From: Pyxidicoccus trucidator
Lineage (GTDB): Bacteria > Myxococcota > Myxococcia > Myxococcales > Myxococcaceae
DNA: 64,000 nucleotides
Reading direction: 5' to 3'
Assembly: GCF_010894435.1 (NCBI RefSeq)
Contig: NZ_JAAIXZ010000017.1
Location: 1-64,000 of the forward strand
Position 1 is the first letter of the stretch, and each line of letters starts with the position of its first letter. A program made the translations under genes and the position numbers. Positions 1-10,800 of this stretch are shown one piece after another. Below the pieces are notes generated by a model, which ran no database searches, had not been told where the DNA came from, and saw only the letters and a program-made list of their open reading frames with translations.

Positions 1-93
1 GCGCAGCGCAACGAGTCAGCGCGCCGAGGCCACTGGCGCGCACACGGACGGCGCGCTCCTCCCCGCCACCGCGTCCGCAACCCCATGCGATGA

Positions 94-247
94 GGCCGCA
101 TACCCGCATCTCGCGCAGTTCAACTAGCCTACAAGGGCGCCATCGAGGGAGTCCGCGAGCGCTACTGGACGACGACGTTCCTGTCCTCCGGGTTCTGGTG
201 CAGCCTGAACGAGGGCGTTCTCGGCGCCAACCTTGTGTCGTGGGAAC
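94..247 (+). pseudogene. Possible coding remnant, unidentified
   Basis: After a stop at 91-93 one plus-strand frame stays open for about 50 codons with nearly all third positions G or C. It reads plausibly as protein (for example YKGAIEGVRERYW, then SSGFWCSLNEGVLGAN). It has no convincing start and runs into the 3' end of the convergent superoxide dismutase gene. I do not recognise the family. It may be the stump of a gene cut by rearrangement, or a chance open frame in G+C-rich DNA. The first 93 bases hold nothing I can name. Confidence 0.3.
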
Positions 248-844
248 TCATCCTCGAAGAGCTGTCGCGGCCTTCTGGGCCCGCTCCAGGCGGGTGTTCA
301 CCACATCCCAGCTCACGTTCTGGAAGAAGGCGTCGATGTAGCGGGCGGCTGCCGCGCCGGAGTCCATCTGGTAGGCGTGCTCGTACATGTCAATGACGAG
401 CAGCGGGTGGCCTTGGGCCAGGGCCTGGGAGTGGTTGCCGCTCCAGTAGGTCCGCGGCTGACCGGAGTGGAAGTTGTACGTGAGGATGACCCAGCCACTT
501 CCTCCGCCCAGGCTGGCCCCCGTGGCCCGGAACTGCTCCTCCCAGCGGCCGAAGTCCCCGTGCGCCGCTGCGAGCAGCTTCTGGATGGCACCGCTCGCCT
601 TGCCGTCCCCGCCGAGGTTCCCGAAGTACGCCTCGTGGAGGATCATCGAGTTCGTGAAGGTCAGCTCCCGCTCCTTCAGCCCGCCCAAGAGGAAGCCCGG
701 CGTGTCCTTCGTCACCCGCGCCAGCTCCTCCTCCACCTTGTTGAGGTTCTTCACCGCCCCGCCGTAGTTGCTCTCGTGGTGGCTGCGGAGGAGCTTCGCC
801 GAGAGCCCCTTGAGCTTCGCCGGGTTGAAGGGTAGCGGCGCCAC
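248..844 (-). CDS. Fe/Mn-type superoxide dismutase
   Basis: Dismutates superoxide to oxygen and hydrogen peroxide. The 198-residue length is normal for the Fe/Mn family. All four metal ligands can be placed: His22 (SHHESNY), His70 (SMILHEAYFGNLGG), Asp152 and His156 (VIDMYEHAYQMD); Tyr27 matches the conserved gateway tyrosine. The usual DVWEHAY motif reads DMYEHAY, with Trp replaced by Tyr, so I do not choose between iron and manganese. No ATG lies in frame between the upstream sigma factor stop and the first conserved residues, so the GTG at 842-844 is the likely start. Both genes share a strand and reading frame with about 117 bases between them, so co-transcription is plausible. No signal peptide is seen, which suggests a cytoplasmic enzyme. 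Confidence 0.88.
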   Translation of the reverse strand: MAPLPFNPAKLKGLSAKLLRSHHESNYGGAVKNLNKVEEELARVTKDTPGFLLGGLKERELTFTNSMILHEAYFGNLGGDGKASGAIQKLLAAAHGDFGRWEEQFRATGASLGGGSGWVILTYNFHSGQPRTYWSGNHSQALAQGHPLLVIDMYEHAYQMDSGAAAARYIDAFFQNVSWDVVNTRLERAQKAATALRG

Positions 845-961
845 CGCGTGCCACCAGTTCGAAGGGCCCCACCATCCACTTGATGCTCGGGGGCGGCGAC
901 CTTCGCGACGAGGTGTCGCTCTCCATGCGATGGGTATGGAGAAGGATTCGAGCTGGCGGGC

Positions 962-1771
962 TCAGGCGGGCAGCGCGCGTGACAGCGCCTGGCGCACCGC
1001 CGCGCGCACGGGCGCGGGCACCGCATCCCCTGGGATGCGCCGGCACAGGGACACCGTGCGCTTGAGCGAGTCGCACGCCTCGGCACAGCGCGGGCAGCGC
1101 GACAGGTGGTCCTCCAGGCGCGCGCAGGTGGCCTGGTCCACCTCCTGCGCAGCGAACGCCGACAGCTCCTGCGCCAGCTCCGGGCACCCCGGGTCCTGCC
1201 CCTGCGCGCCCTCCCCCATGAGGGTGGAGAGGTGCTCGCGCAGCTGGAGGCGCGCGCGGTGCAGCCGGCTCTTCAGCGCCCGCACCTCGATTCCCACCAC
1301 CCGCGCCGCCTCCTCGGCCGTGAGCCCCTCAACGTCCCGGAGGATGAGCACCTCCCGCTGCGCCTCCGGCAGCGCGAGGATGGCCGCCTGCAACACCGCC
1401 CCCATCTGCCGCGCGTGGGAGGCCATTTCCGGCGTCGCCTCCTCCGCGGCGACGTGGGTGGCCTCGGGAGAGTCGAGGGGCTGGAACTCCTCGGGCGCTC
1501 CGACGCGGCGGCGGCGCAGGCGGAAGCAGTGCGTGCGGGCCACCTGGTACAGCCACGTGGACAGCTCCGCGTCACCCCGGAACGCATGGATGCCTCGGAA
1601 GGCCGCGAGCAGCGTCTCCTGGAGCACCTCCTTGGCGTCCTCCTCCGAGCCGCACATGCGCAGGCCAAAGCGGTACACCTGCTTCTCGTGGCGGGCGAGG
1701 ACCTCATCCACGGCCTTGCCGTCACCAGCGCGCGCGGCCTCCATCAGCTGCTCATCGGTTCGCGTCGACAT
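962..1771 (-). CDS. ECF sigma factor with C-terminal zinc-finger anti-sigma-like domain
   Basis: RNA polymerase sigma-70 factor of the extracytoplasmic-function group. Region 2 spans about residues 20-90 (GDAELSTWLYQVARTHCFR) and region 4 about 125-180 (ALPEAQREVLILRDVEGLTAEE, then a helix-turn-helix). Unlike a minimal ECF factor it continues for some 80 residues. That extension carries an HX3CX2C motif (HLSRCPRC) preceded by cysteines at about 197 and 217, like the zinc-binding fold of anti-sigma factors. Sensor and sigma functions may therefore be joined in one chain. A GTG sits directly before the chosen ATG (1769-1771), with a GGAGGA-type sequence about 14 bases upstream. The superoxide dismutase gene follows, so an oxidative or thiol signal is a reasonable guess. 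Confidence 0.87.
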   Translation of the reverse strand: MSTRTDEQLMEAARAGDGKAVDEVLARHEKQVYRFGLRMCGSEEDAKEVLQETLLAAFRGIHAFRGDAELSTWLYQVARTHCFRLRRRRVGAPEEFQPLDSPEATHVAAEEATPEMASHARQMGAVLQAAILALPEAQREVLILRDVEGLTAEEAARVVGIEVRALKSRLHRARLQLREHLSTLMGEGAQGQDPGCPELAQELSAFAAQEVDQATCARLEDHLSRCPRCAEACDSLKRTVSLCRRIPGDAVPAPVRAAVRQALSRALPA

Positions 1772-1871
1772 CACCCGCGCGCATCCTCCTCACGCATCCG
1801 TCACTTCCATCGCAAGCACGCTCGGTCGCCAGGATGCCCTCCTGGCCATCCAAGTCACTCACACAGAATCC

Positions 1872-2474
1872 CTACCCCCACGCCCCACAGTCCTTCACCA
1901 CCACGGCGAACATGTCGGCCAGCGCCGCCAGCTCGTTGCGCTGCAGCTCGGCCGCCGGCACCACGCCGCCCATGGGACCGGGCAGGTCGCGCGTCGCGGT
2001 GGCCGCCGCCACCACCGTGTTGCGGTAGCCGAGGTCGAGCGCCGCGCGCGCCGTGGCCGAGATGCACATGTGTGTCATGAAGCCGGCGATGATCAGCTCC
2101 GTCCGGCCGGTCGCCTGGATGCGCGCGTGCAGGTCGGTTCCGGCGAAGGAGTTCGGCAGGCCCTTGGTCACCACCGCCTCGCCCTGCCTGGGGGCCACGG
2201 CGGGGATGATGGCGCTGCCAGGCCCCTGCGGATCGAAAATAGGGCTGCCGACGGCGCTGTGGTGCACGACGTGGAAGACGGGCGTGCCCTGGCGGCGGGC
2301 CAGCTCGAGCAGGCGCGCCGTCTCCGCCACGGCGGCATCGACACCGGACAGCGGCAGGTTGCCGGAGGACGTGTACTCCATCTGGGCGTCGACAATGACG
2401 AGCGCCGCGCGGTCGAAAGGAGCGGGGTGGGTCGGCGCGCCGGCCATGGAAAGAAGGGTGCGAGGGGTGGTCAT
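1872..2474 (-). CDS. Isochorismatase-family cysteine hydrolase
   Basis: A 200-residue member of the isochorismatase-like hydrolase superfamily. The catalytic triad is visible as Asp29 (LVIVDAQMEY), Lys104 (VVTKGLPNSF) and Cys137 (MTHMCISATARAALD). The superfamily cleaves isochorismate, N-carbamoyl amides, nicotinamide and related small molecules; the substrate cannot be read from sequence. The open frame extends further upstream, but the ATG at 2472-2474 has an AGGAG sequence at good spacing and begins just before the conserved fold. It is divergent from a LysR gene 75 bases away, the usual layout for a regulator and its target. Confidence 0.87.
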   Translation of the reverse strand: MTTPRTLLSMAGAPTHPAPFDRAALVIVDAQMEYTSSGNLPLSGVDAAVAETARLLELARRQGTPVFHVVHHSAVGSPIFDPQGPGSAIIPAVAPRQGEAVVTKGLPNSFAGTDLHARIQATGRTELIIAGFMTHMCISATARAALDLGYRNTVVAAATATRDLPGPMGGVVPAAELQRNELAALADMFAVVVKDCGAWG

Positions 2475-2549
2475 GGAGAGCTCCTGGGTAGGTGTCCGCC
2501 CCTTCATTAACCCGTTCATCTACGCACAGGCTTCCGCTATCTTCGCGCA
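2475..2549. promoter_or_regulatory. Divergent promoter region, hydrolase/LysR regulator
   Basis: This 75-base gap must hold the 5' signals of both divergent genes. It contains a direct TTCAT repeat (2503-2507 and 2515-2519, 12 bases apart) that could be part of a LysR binding site. No clear -35/-10 pair is visible. Confidence 0.4.
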
Positions 2550-3431
2550 GTGACTGTTCAAAAACGGGCAGGCCCGCTGGATTGGGAGGACCTGCGCGTC
2601 TTCGTGGCGTTGGCGCGGGCGGGCAGTCTGTCGGCGACGGCGCGGGCGCTGAAGGTCAGCCACGCTACGGTCGGCCGCCGCATCGCCGCGCTGGAGGACA
2701 CGCTGGGCCGCGCCCTGTTCGACCGCCGCGCCGACGGCTACGCGCTCACCGCGGAAGGGGCGGCGGTGTTGGAGCTGGCTGCGGGCATGGACGAGCGCGC
2801 GTTGGCCATCCTGCGCCGCGCAGGCCAGGAGGCCGGACTGACAGGCACGGTGCGGCTGACCGCCACGGAGGGATTCGCCGAGCGCTTCCTCATTCCGCGC
2901 CTCGCGGGTTTCCATCACCGCCATCCCGGCATCGACCTGGAGGTGTTGAGCGATCCACGCTCGCTCAGCCTGGCCAGGCGGGAGGCCGACGTGGCCGTGC
3001 GCCTCGCCCGGCCGCAGGCAGGGGAGCTGGTCACCCGCCGCCTCACCGCCATCGCCTACGGCGTCTACGTGGCGCCGGGCGGCGATGCGTCCGCCTGGGT
3101 CGGCTTCGACGACTCCTTCGCCCACCTGCCAGAAGCGCAATGGTTGGCCCGGCACGCGGCGGGCGCGCGCGTGGCGCTGCGCGCCAACGGACTGTCGGCG
3201 CAGTTCGCCGCGGTGCGGGCGGGCTTTGGCAAGGCGCTGGTGCCGCGCTGGTTCGCCGAGGAGGAGGGCGGCCTCATCGCCGTGCCGCCGCCCGCCCCTC
3301 CGCCAGTGCGCGAGGCCTGGCTGGTGGTGCACCGCGACCTGAAGGACGTGCCGCGCGTGCGCGCCCTCATCGACGCCGTGGTCGCCGCGTTCGAGGCGGA
3401 GCAGGAGCGGCTCGGGCCCATCAGCCCATGA
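2550..3431 (+). CDS. LysR-family transcriptional regulator
   Basis: A 293-residue LysR-type regulator of normal length. The N-terminal winged helix-turn-helix is clear (WEDLRVFVALARAGSLSATA, then VSHATVGRRIAALEDTLGRA). A substrate-binding domain follows from about residue 90 (GTVRLTATEGFAERFLIPRL). The start is a GTG at 2550. It is transcribed away from the isochorismatase-like hydrolase and most likely controls that gene in response to a small ligand. Its last 11 bases overlap the 3' end of the convergent secreted-protein gene. Confidence 0.9.
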   Translation: MTVQKRAGPLDWEDLRVFVALARAGSLSATARALKVSHATVGRRIAALEDTLGRALFDRRADGYALTAEGAAVLELAAGMDERALAILRRAGQEAGLTGTVRLTATEGFAERFLIPRLAGFHHRHPGIDLEVLSDPRSLSLARREADVAVRLARPQAGELVTRRLTAIAYGVYVAPGGDASAWVGFDDSFAHLPEAQWLARHAAGARVALRANGLSAQFAAVRAGFGKALVPRWFAEEEGGLIAVPPPAPPPVREAWLVVHRDLKDVPRVRALIDAVVAAFEAEQERLGPISP

Positions 3432-4302
3432 CGGCCTGCGGTTGTCTGGGGCGTGCCTCGGCGTCGTCCACACGCACGACGAATGGCACCGTCGCCACCC
3501 GGCCATGGCGCTGCACCTGCGCCCAGAGCTTGTAGAGGCCCGAGCGCGGAAACACCGCATGCGCCGACACTCGCGAGGCGCTGCCGCGGGTGTCGAGGGC
3601 ATGCACATGGACGAAGTCCTGCCCGTCGGCGCTCAGCACCATGAAGTGCGCCATCGCGCCCAGGTAGGGCTCCAAGTCCACCACCGGCTTGCCCGTCGCC
3701 GCGTCGGTGACGTCGAAGTGCAGCATGGCTGCCTCGCCTGCGCGAATCTCCGCGTCGCTGTGCAGCGTCACCTCGAGTCCATCTGCGCGCTGCGTCCTGG
3801 GCGACTCCGTCAGCGCTGCGGCCACCGGGAGCGCGGCGCCCTCGACGTGTACCCTGTGCCGGTCCACCACCTGGCCGCGACCCGGCTGCTGGTAGTCGAC
3901 GAAGAGGGTGTACTCCCCTGCCGCCGCGAAGGTGTGCTGGACACGGAAGGATTCGCCGGCCAGGGACGGATGCACGTGCGCGAAGTGGCGCAGGTCCCTG
4001 GAGACGACGAACAGGTGCATGGGCTTCTCGTGCGAGGGCGTGAGCCGCGACACGGCGCGCCCTTCCCCATCCCGGACGGTGAGGGTGAGCGACACCGGCT
4101 GGCCGGCCTGGGCCGGCGCGGGGTGCATCTGCAAGTGGGTGCGGTACATGTCGGTGCCCTCCTGGGCGTGGTGCGCGTGCGAGCTCGCGGTGGCGGCGGC
4201 GCGCGCAGCAGTCGTGTCGGCAAGGACGCCCGCGGGGAAGAAGGCGCCCACCAGCGCAAGATGGATAAGCGCTTGGCTGAGGCTGAGCTTGGTGCGGTCC
4301 AT
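3421..4302 (-). CDS. Secreted two-domain protein with paired HVH motifs
   Basis: A 293-residue protein with an N-terminal hydrophobic export signal (about residues 8-29, ALIHLALVGAFFPAGVLA). A His-rich linker follows (SHAHHAQ), then two related beta-rich halves. Each half has a matching signature: MHLFVVSRDLRHFAHVHP in the first and MAHFMVLSADGQDFVHVHA in the second. The fold looks like the YtkA/FixH-like domains often seen near heavy-metal genes, so periplasmic metal binding is possible but unproven. The ATG at 4300-4302 is preceded by AAGGAG; the longer open frame upstream lacks such a site. No metal transport gene is adjacent. Confidence 0.72.
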   Translation of the reverse strand: MDRTKLSLSQALIHLALVGAFFPAGVLADTTAARAAATASSHAHHAQEGTDMYRTHLQMHPAPAQAGQPVSLTLTVRDGEGRAVSRLTPSHEKPMHLFVVSRDLRHFAHVHPSLAGESFRVQHTFAAAGEYTLFVDYQQPGRGQVVDRHRVHVEGAALPVAAALTESPRTQRADGLEVTLHSDAEIRAGEAAMLHFDVTDAATGKPVVDLEPYLGAMAHFMVLSADGQDFVHVHALDTRGSASRVSAHAVFPRSGLYKLWAQVQRHGRVATVPFVVRVDDAEARPRQPQAVMG

Positions 4303-4369
4303 GGGAACTCCTTGTGTATGGGACATCCGTGAAGACGCAGCGGGGCGGGCCGCATTACAGCGGCACGCA

Positions 4370-4720
4370 CTTCCGGCGCGCGCGCCCCCTCCGGGAGCGC
4401 ATGCTCGATGGGAGGCCCCAGCTACCTCGCGAAGCACGGCACGCCCCAGCGCCCCGAGGACCTGCTGCGCCACGAGTGCTTCAGCTTCCGGCTGGAGAAG
4501 ACGGGCGCGTTCTACGCCTGGGAGCTGGAGCGCGGCCGCAGGAACTGGCGCGTGCCGGTACGCGGAAGCATCGTCATCAACAACAACGAGGCGATGCTGT
4601 CCCTGGCCGAGCGGGGCCTGGGCCTGGCGTACGCCTTCGAGCCGGCGGTGCAGCAGCAACTGGAGAGCGGGCGGCTCGTGCGGGTGCTCGAGGCCTACGT
4701 GACGCCCGGGCTGGCTCTCG
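4370..4720 (+). pseudogene. Remnant of a LysR-family regulator (C-terminal part)
   Basis: From about 4408 one frame encodes a typical LysR effector-domain tail (SYLAKHGTPQRPEDLLRHEC, then NNEAMLSLAERGLGLAYAFE and ESGRLVRVLEAY). No helix-turn-helix half precedes it. The residues that should come just before (ARPLRERM) lie in another frame, which implies a frameshift near 4400. After VLEAY the frame departs from the family pattern. The piece is therefore a truncated, frameshifted leftover. It sits directly upstream of NRPS1 and may mark the junction where the biosynthetic locus was inserted or a regulator was lost. Confidence 0.7.
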
Positions 4721-4843
4721 CCAGAAAGTGCAGGTCCCGTTCGCGCGGCAGCAGAGGGTGGGCGTGCCGGCAGCCATCACCCTGGTGGCCACCCTTCACG
4801 GGCGTTTCGTTCCCTGCTCACACTGCGCTGGATACCGGCTACC

Positions 4844-7800
4844 ATGGAAGCCATGAGCGACGGCAACGATCCGGCGCGAGCCAGCGCCACCCTCGTGGAC
4901 CTCCTGCGCGAGCGCGCTCGCCTGGAACCGGACTTCACGCTCTACACCTTCCTCGTGGATGGAGAGGAGCAGGAGGAGCGGCTGACCTGCGCGGAGCTGG
5001 ATCGCCGCGCCCGGATGATCGCGGCCGGGCTGAGCCAGCTGGCCCCCGGTGAGCGCGTCCTGCTCCTCTATCCCCCCGGGCTCGACTACATCGCCGCCTT
5101 CTTCGGGTGCCTCTATGCCGGCGTCGTGGCGGTGCCCGTCTACCCGCCACGGCATGATCGCTCGCTCGCGCGGCTCCAGGCCATCACGCTGGACGCGCAG
5201 GCCACCGCCGGGCTCATCCGGACCGAGCACCTGGAGCTGCTGCGCCAGTTCTTCCCGCTCGCTCCCGAGCTGGAGCGGCTGGCGTGGATTGCCACCGACA
5301 CGCTCGACGATCGCGCCGCGGAGACGTGGGCGCCGCCCGCGCTCACCGGAGCGGCTCGGGCGTTCTTCCAATACACCTCCGGGTCCACCAGCCTGCCCAA
5401 GGGGGTGATGCTCACGCATCGCAACCTCCTCCGGAACCTGGAGGCGATCCGCATCCGCTTCCAGCAGACGCGCGACAGCCGGGTGGTGACGTGGCTGCCG
5501 CCCTACCATGACATGGGGCTCATCGGCGGCCTGCTCCAGCCGCTCTACACGGGCTACCCGGCCGTGCTGATGTCGCCCGCGGACTTCCTGCAGCAGCCGC
5601 TCCGGTGGCTCCGGGCCATCTCCCGCTACCGCGCCACCACCAGCGGCGGGCCGGACTTCGCCTACGCGCTGTGTGTGCGCAAGGTGAGCCCGGAGCAATG
5701 CGCTGAGCTGGACCTGCGCTCCTGGCGCGTGGCGTTCAACGGCGCCGAGCCGATCCGCCAGGAGACGCTGGAGAACTTCGCGCGGACGTTCGGCCCGTCC
5801 GGGTTCCGCCGCGAGACCTTCCTCCCCTGCTATGGACTGGCCGAGGCCACGCTGCTGGTGGCCGGAGGCGAGGTCGGCAGACCGCCGCGAGTGGAGCTGT
5901 TCGAGGGCGCCTCGCTCCAGCGGGGCCAGGCCGTCCCAGCAGCGCCGGGACTGGCGGACGCCCAGGCGCTCGTGAGCTCCGGCCGCAACGCGCTGGATGG
6001 CCAGCTGCTCATCGTGGAGCCCGAGCTGCGGGCTCCCGTTCCCGATGGGACGGTCGGTGAGGTCTGGGTCTCCGGCTCGAGCGTCGCGGAGGGGTACTGG
6101 AGCCAGCCGGAGGCCAGCGCGCGGACGTTCCACGCCACGCTCCGCGGCTCAGGTGGGGGGCCCTTCCTGCGCACCGGAGATCTCGGCTTCGTGCGGGACG
6201 GTGAGCTCTTCGTGACAGGGCGCGCCAAGGACCTCCTCATCATCCGCGGCCTCAACCACTACCCGCAGGACATCGAGCGCACCGTCGAGCGAAGCCATCC
6301 CGCCCTCCGTCCCGGCTCCGGCGCCGCGTTCTCGGTGGAAGCGGGCGGCGAAGAGCGGCTCGTCATCGTGTACGAGGTGTCCGCGAAGCTCGCGGGCAAC
6401 GGCCTCGACGAGGTGCTCGAGGCGATCCGCCGTGCAGTCTCCCTGCAACACGAGCTGGCCGTCCACGCCGTGGAGCTGCTCGAGCCGGGCACCGTGCCCA
6501 AGACCTCGAGCGGCAAGATCCAACGGCATGCCTGCCGCGCCGGATTCGTCGCCGGAGAGCTCCAGCCCCTGGCGCGCTTCACGCAGTCCGGGGCAGCTGG
6601 AAATGGCTCCGCGGCGCCCGGCCTCGAAGCGGCCCGGGCCCCCCTCTCTCCGTTGGGTCAGGCGGTCGCGGAGGAGGTCTCGCGCGTCCTGGGCCATCCC
6701 GCCCCCGAGGCCAGCGAGCCGCTGTTGCTCGACTCGCTGTCGAGCGTGGAGCTCCAGCATCGGCTTCAGGCGCGCCTGAAGGCGACCGTGCCCCTCACGC
6801 GCCTGCTGCGAGGCGCCAGCCTCGAGGAGCTCGTCACCGAGGTCGAGACGGCACTCGCGGCGAGCGGGGACCTCGAGACGACGCCAGGGGCGGCGGCTCC
6901 GGCGACGGGTGACTTTCCCCTCTCCCATGGTCAGCGGGCGCTGTGGTTCCTGCAGCAGCTCGCGCCCGACAGCGCCGCGTACCACATCGCCGCCGCGCTT
7001 CGCGTGCTGGAGCCGCTCGACCCGGACGCGTTCCGGCGCGCGGTGCTGCAGCTCATCGAGCGCCACCCAGCCCTGCGCACCACCTTCCACGCGGCGGGCG
7101 GAGAACCCTTCCAGCGGCTGCATGCCAGTGGCGCGCTCGACCTGGAGCCGCGGGCGGCGCCCCCGGGGGGGGACGAGGCGCTCCGGCAGGCCCTGCGGGA
7201 AGAGGCCTCGAGGCCCTTCGACCTGGAGCGAGGGCCGCTGCTGCGCGTGCGGCTCTATCCACGGGAGGGAGGCGAGCACGCGCTGCTCGTGGTGGTGCAC
7301 CACCTGGTGGCGGACCTCTGGTCGCTCGGGCAGCTTGCCGGTGAGCTATCGGTGGCGTACCCGGCGGCGCTGCGCGGTGCGCGTGGGGAGCTGGCCGAGG
7401 CGGGCGCCTCATACGTCGACTTCGTCCACCGGCAGCGTGGTGAGCTGGAGGGAGAGCGCGGAGCCCGCCTGTGGGACTACTGGCGGAAGCGGCTGACGGG
7501 ACCGGCGCCCGTGCTCGAGCACCTGGCGGATCACCGTCGCCCGCCCGTGCAGACCTACCGCGGTGGACGGCGGGAGCGGCTCCTCGCCCCCGAGCTCACC
7601 GCGCGGTTGAAGCGGCTCGCGGGGGATGAAGGCACGACCGTCTTCGCCGCGTTGCTGGCGGGCTATGCGTCGCTGCTGCACCGGCACAACGGGCAGCGGG
7701 AGCTCTGGGTGGGCACCCCCACCGCCGGGCGAGACCGGGTGGAGCAGGCGCAGACCGTGGGCTACTTCGTGAACCCCGTGGTGCTCCGCGTGGAGCTGTC

Positions 7801-10800
7801 GCCGGACCTCCCGTTCCGGGCGCTGGTGGCGGAGGTGGGCCGGACCGTCCGGGAGGCGTTGGAGCACGCGGCCCTGCCGCTGAGCGTTCTCGTCGAGCGC
7901 CTGGCCCCCGCCCGCGACGCGAGCCGTTCTCCCCTCTTCCAGACGATGTTCGCGCTCCAGCAGCTCCCGCTCCGGAGCCAGGAGGGCCTGGCCCCGCTCG
8001 CCCTGGGGGTAGGCGGCGCGCGCCTGGCCCTGGGGGGCCTGGCCATGGAGTCCATCGAGCTGGATGCGGGGACCGCCCAGTTCGACCTCAGCCTCGCCGT
8101 CGCCGAGGTCGAGGGGCGGCTCCACGTGACGCTCGAGTACAACGCGGACCTGTTCGAGCCCGGGACGGCCGAGCGGCTGCTGCAGCGTTACGAGCGCCTG
8201 CTGGCCGGCGCAGTCATCAGGCCGGAGGCGATGCTGGCCGCACTGCCCATCGACTCGGCGGCGGACCGGGCACGGCTGCTGGAGTGGGGACGGCCCGCGG
8301 AGGCGCCCGCCCCGGCGTGCGTCCAGGCATGGATCGAGACGCAGGCGCAGCGCGCTCCAGGAGCGTTCGCGGTCCTGTCCGACGCTGGCGCGCTCACGTA
8401 TGCGGAGCTGGACGCGCGTGCCAATGCGCTGGCCTGGCGGCTGCGTGCGCTCGGCGTTGGACCGGAAGTCCCGGTGGCCATCTACCTGGAGCGGTCGCTC
8501 GAGCAGATCATCGCGGTGCTCGGAGTCCTCAAGGCGGGCGGAGCCTACGTCCCCCTCGATCCCGAGTTCAGCGCGGCGCGGCTGGGGGACGTCCTCACCG
8601 ACGCGGGCATCCGAACCGCCATCATCGGGGCCAGCCATGCGCCGCTCTTCTCCGGCCACGACGTGGCGGTGGTGAATGTGGGGGGCGCGGAAGAGGTCCG
8701 CCGCGAGCCGCCGCCCTCGACGCTCACCCCGGAGAACCTCGCCTACGTCATCTATACGTCCGGCTCCACCGGCCGGCCCAAGGGCGTGATGATCAGCCAC
8801 CGCGCCCTCGCCAGCCTCGTCCACGCGGAGCGGGCGCTCTTTGAAATCAGCGCGGCGGACCGCATCCTCCAGTTCAACTCGCTCAGCTTCGATTCCAGCG
8901 TGGAGGAGATCTTCCTTGCACTCGCCACGGGCGCCACGCTCGTCCTGCGAGACGCGGCGATGCTCGCGACCGCGGAAGCCTTCCTCGAGGGCTGCCGGCG
9001 GTGGGACGCCACGGTGCTGGATCTGCCCACCGCGTTCTGGCACACGCTCACGGCCGCGTTGGAGGAGCAGGGCCTCGCGCTGCCCCCGTCGCTCCGGCTG
9101 CTCATCGTCGCCGGTGAGCGGGTGCACGCGGAGCGGGTGTCGCAGTGGCACCGCCGCGCCCCCGCGTCCATTCGCCTCATCGACGTCTATGGCCCGACGG
9201 AGGGGACCGTGTCCGCCACGTCCTTCGACCTCCCCGCGGAGCTGGCGGAGGACCTGGAGGAGGTGCCCATCGGCCGGCCGTTGCGGACCATGGGGGCCTA
9301 CGTGCTCGACGGGCGGCTCGAGCCCGTGCCGACCGGCGGCGTCGGAGAGCTCTGGCTCGCGGGTGAGGGGCTGGCGCGCGGGTACTTCGGGGACCCCGCG
9401 CTGACCGCGGAGCGCTTCGTGCCAGACCCGCACGCGACGACGCCCGGCGCACGGCTCTACCGCACCGGGGACCTGGCCCGCGTCCGCGCCGACGGGGTGC
9501 TCGAGTTCCTGGGCCGCGCCGATGCGCAGGTGAAGGTCCGCGGATTTCGCGTCGAGCTGGGGGAGCTCGAGGCCGCGCTCCGGACGTGCGAGGGCGTCCG
9601 CGACGCCCTCGTCCTGCTGCGCACCGAGGCCCCCGGGAGGCCCGGAGGGCTGGTCGCCTACGCCGTGGCACCTCCGCAATTGACTCCTTCGGGGATGCGC
9701 GCGCACCTGGCCGCGCGGCTCCCCCCGTACATGGTGCCCGCCCACTTCGTGCGGCTCGAGGCATTCCCCTACAACTCCTCGGGCAAGGTGGATCGGCGCG
9801 CGCTCCCGGAGCCCGATGCTCCCGACGCGGGCCTGGCGCCGCGGACCGCGGCGGAGGAGGTGCTGGCCGGCATCTGGGCGGACGTGCTGCGCCTGGAGCG
9901 CGTCGGCGTCGACCAGGGGTTCTTCGAGCTGGGCGGCCACTCGCTGCTGGCCATGCAGGTCATCTCGCGCATCCGCGACGCGTTCGGGGTGGAGCTGCCC
10001 GTCCGGGCGTTGTTCGAGGAAGGCACCGTGGCCGCGCTCGCCGCCCGGCTCGAGCAGGCCCGCGCGGGTGCGCGGCCCGCCGTGGCCCCGCCGCTCGTCC
10101 CCGTCCCCCGCGACGTCCCCCTCCCCCTCTCCTTTGCCCAGCAACGGCTCTGGCTGCTGGCCCGGCTGGAGCCAGACAGCGCCGCCTATAACGAGCCCGG
10201 GGTGCTTCGGCTGTCGGGCCCGCTCGAGCCCACCGCCCTCGAGGGCGCCCTGGCGGAGCTGCTCCGCCGGCACGAGCTCCTGCGCACCCGCTTCGTCGAG
10301 CGCGACGGTGAGCCCCTCCAGCTCATCGAGCCAGCGGCGACAGTCCCACTCCCGCTGGACGATTTGCGCTCGCTGCCTCCCGCGGCACGAGAGGCGCGCG
10401 CGGAGGAGCTCACCCTCGCGGAGGTGGCACGCCCCTTCGCGCTGGAGCGAGCGCCGCTGCTGCGCGCACGGCTGCTCCGCCTCGCGGACGAGGAACACCG
10501 GCTGGTCGTGGTCCTGCATCACATCGTCTGCGACGCGTGGTCGCTCGGCATCCTCTTCCGCGACCTGGCCGCGCTGTACGAGGCGCGGAAGGACGGGCGC
10601 GCGGCCTCGCTGCCTGCCCTGGGCGCGCAGTACGCCGACTTCGCGGTGTGGCAGCGCCGGTGGCTTCAGGGCGCGGTGCTGGAGCGGCAGCTCACGTACT
10701 GGCGGAGGACCCTGGAGGGAGCGCCGACGGAGCTGGAGTTCCCCCTCGCACGGGGGCCGCGGACCGCCGCGCCCGGCCCGTGTGGCGCCGTCCGCCGCGC

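Noticed and set aside
1872..2474. Isochorismatase as a siderophore enzyme of the NRPS cluster
   Set aside because: It lacks an aryl carrier domain, no entA/entC-like genes are near, and it pairs with its own LysR gene outside the locus.
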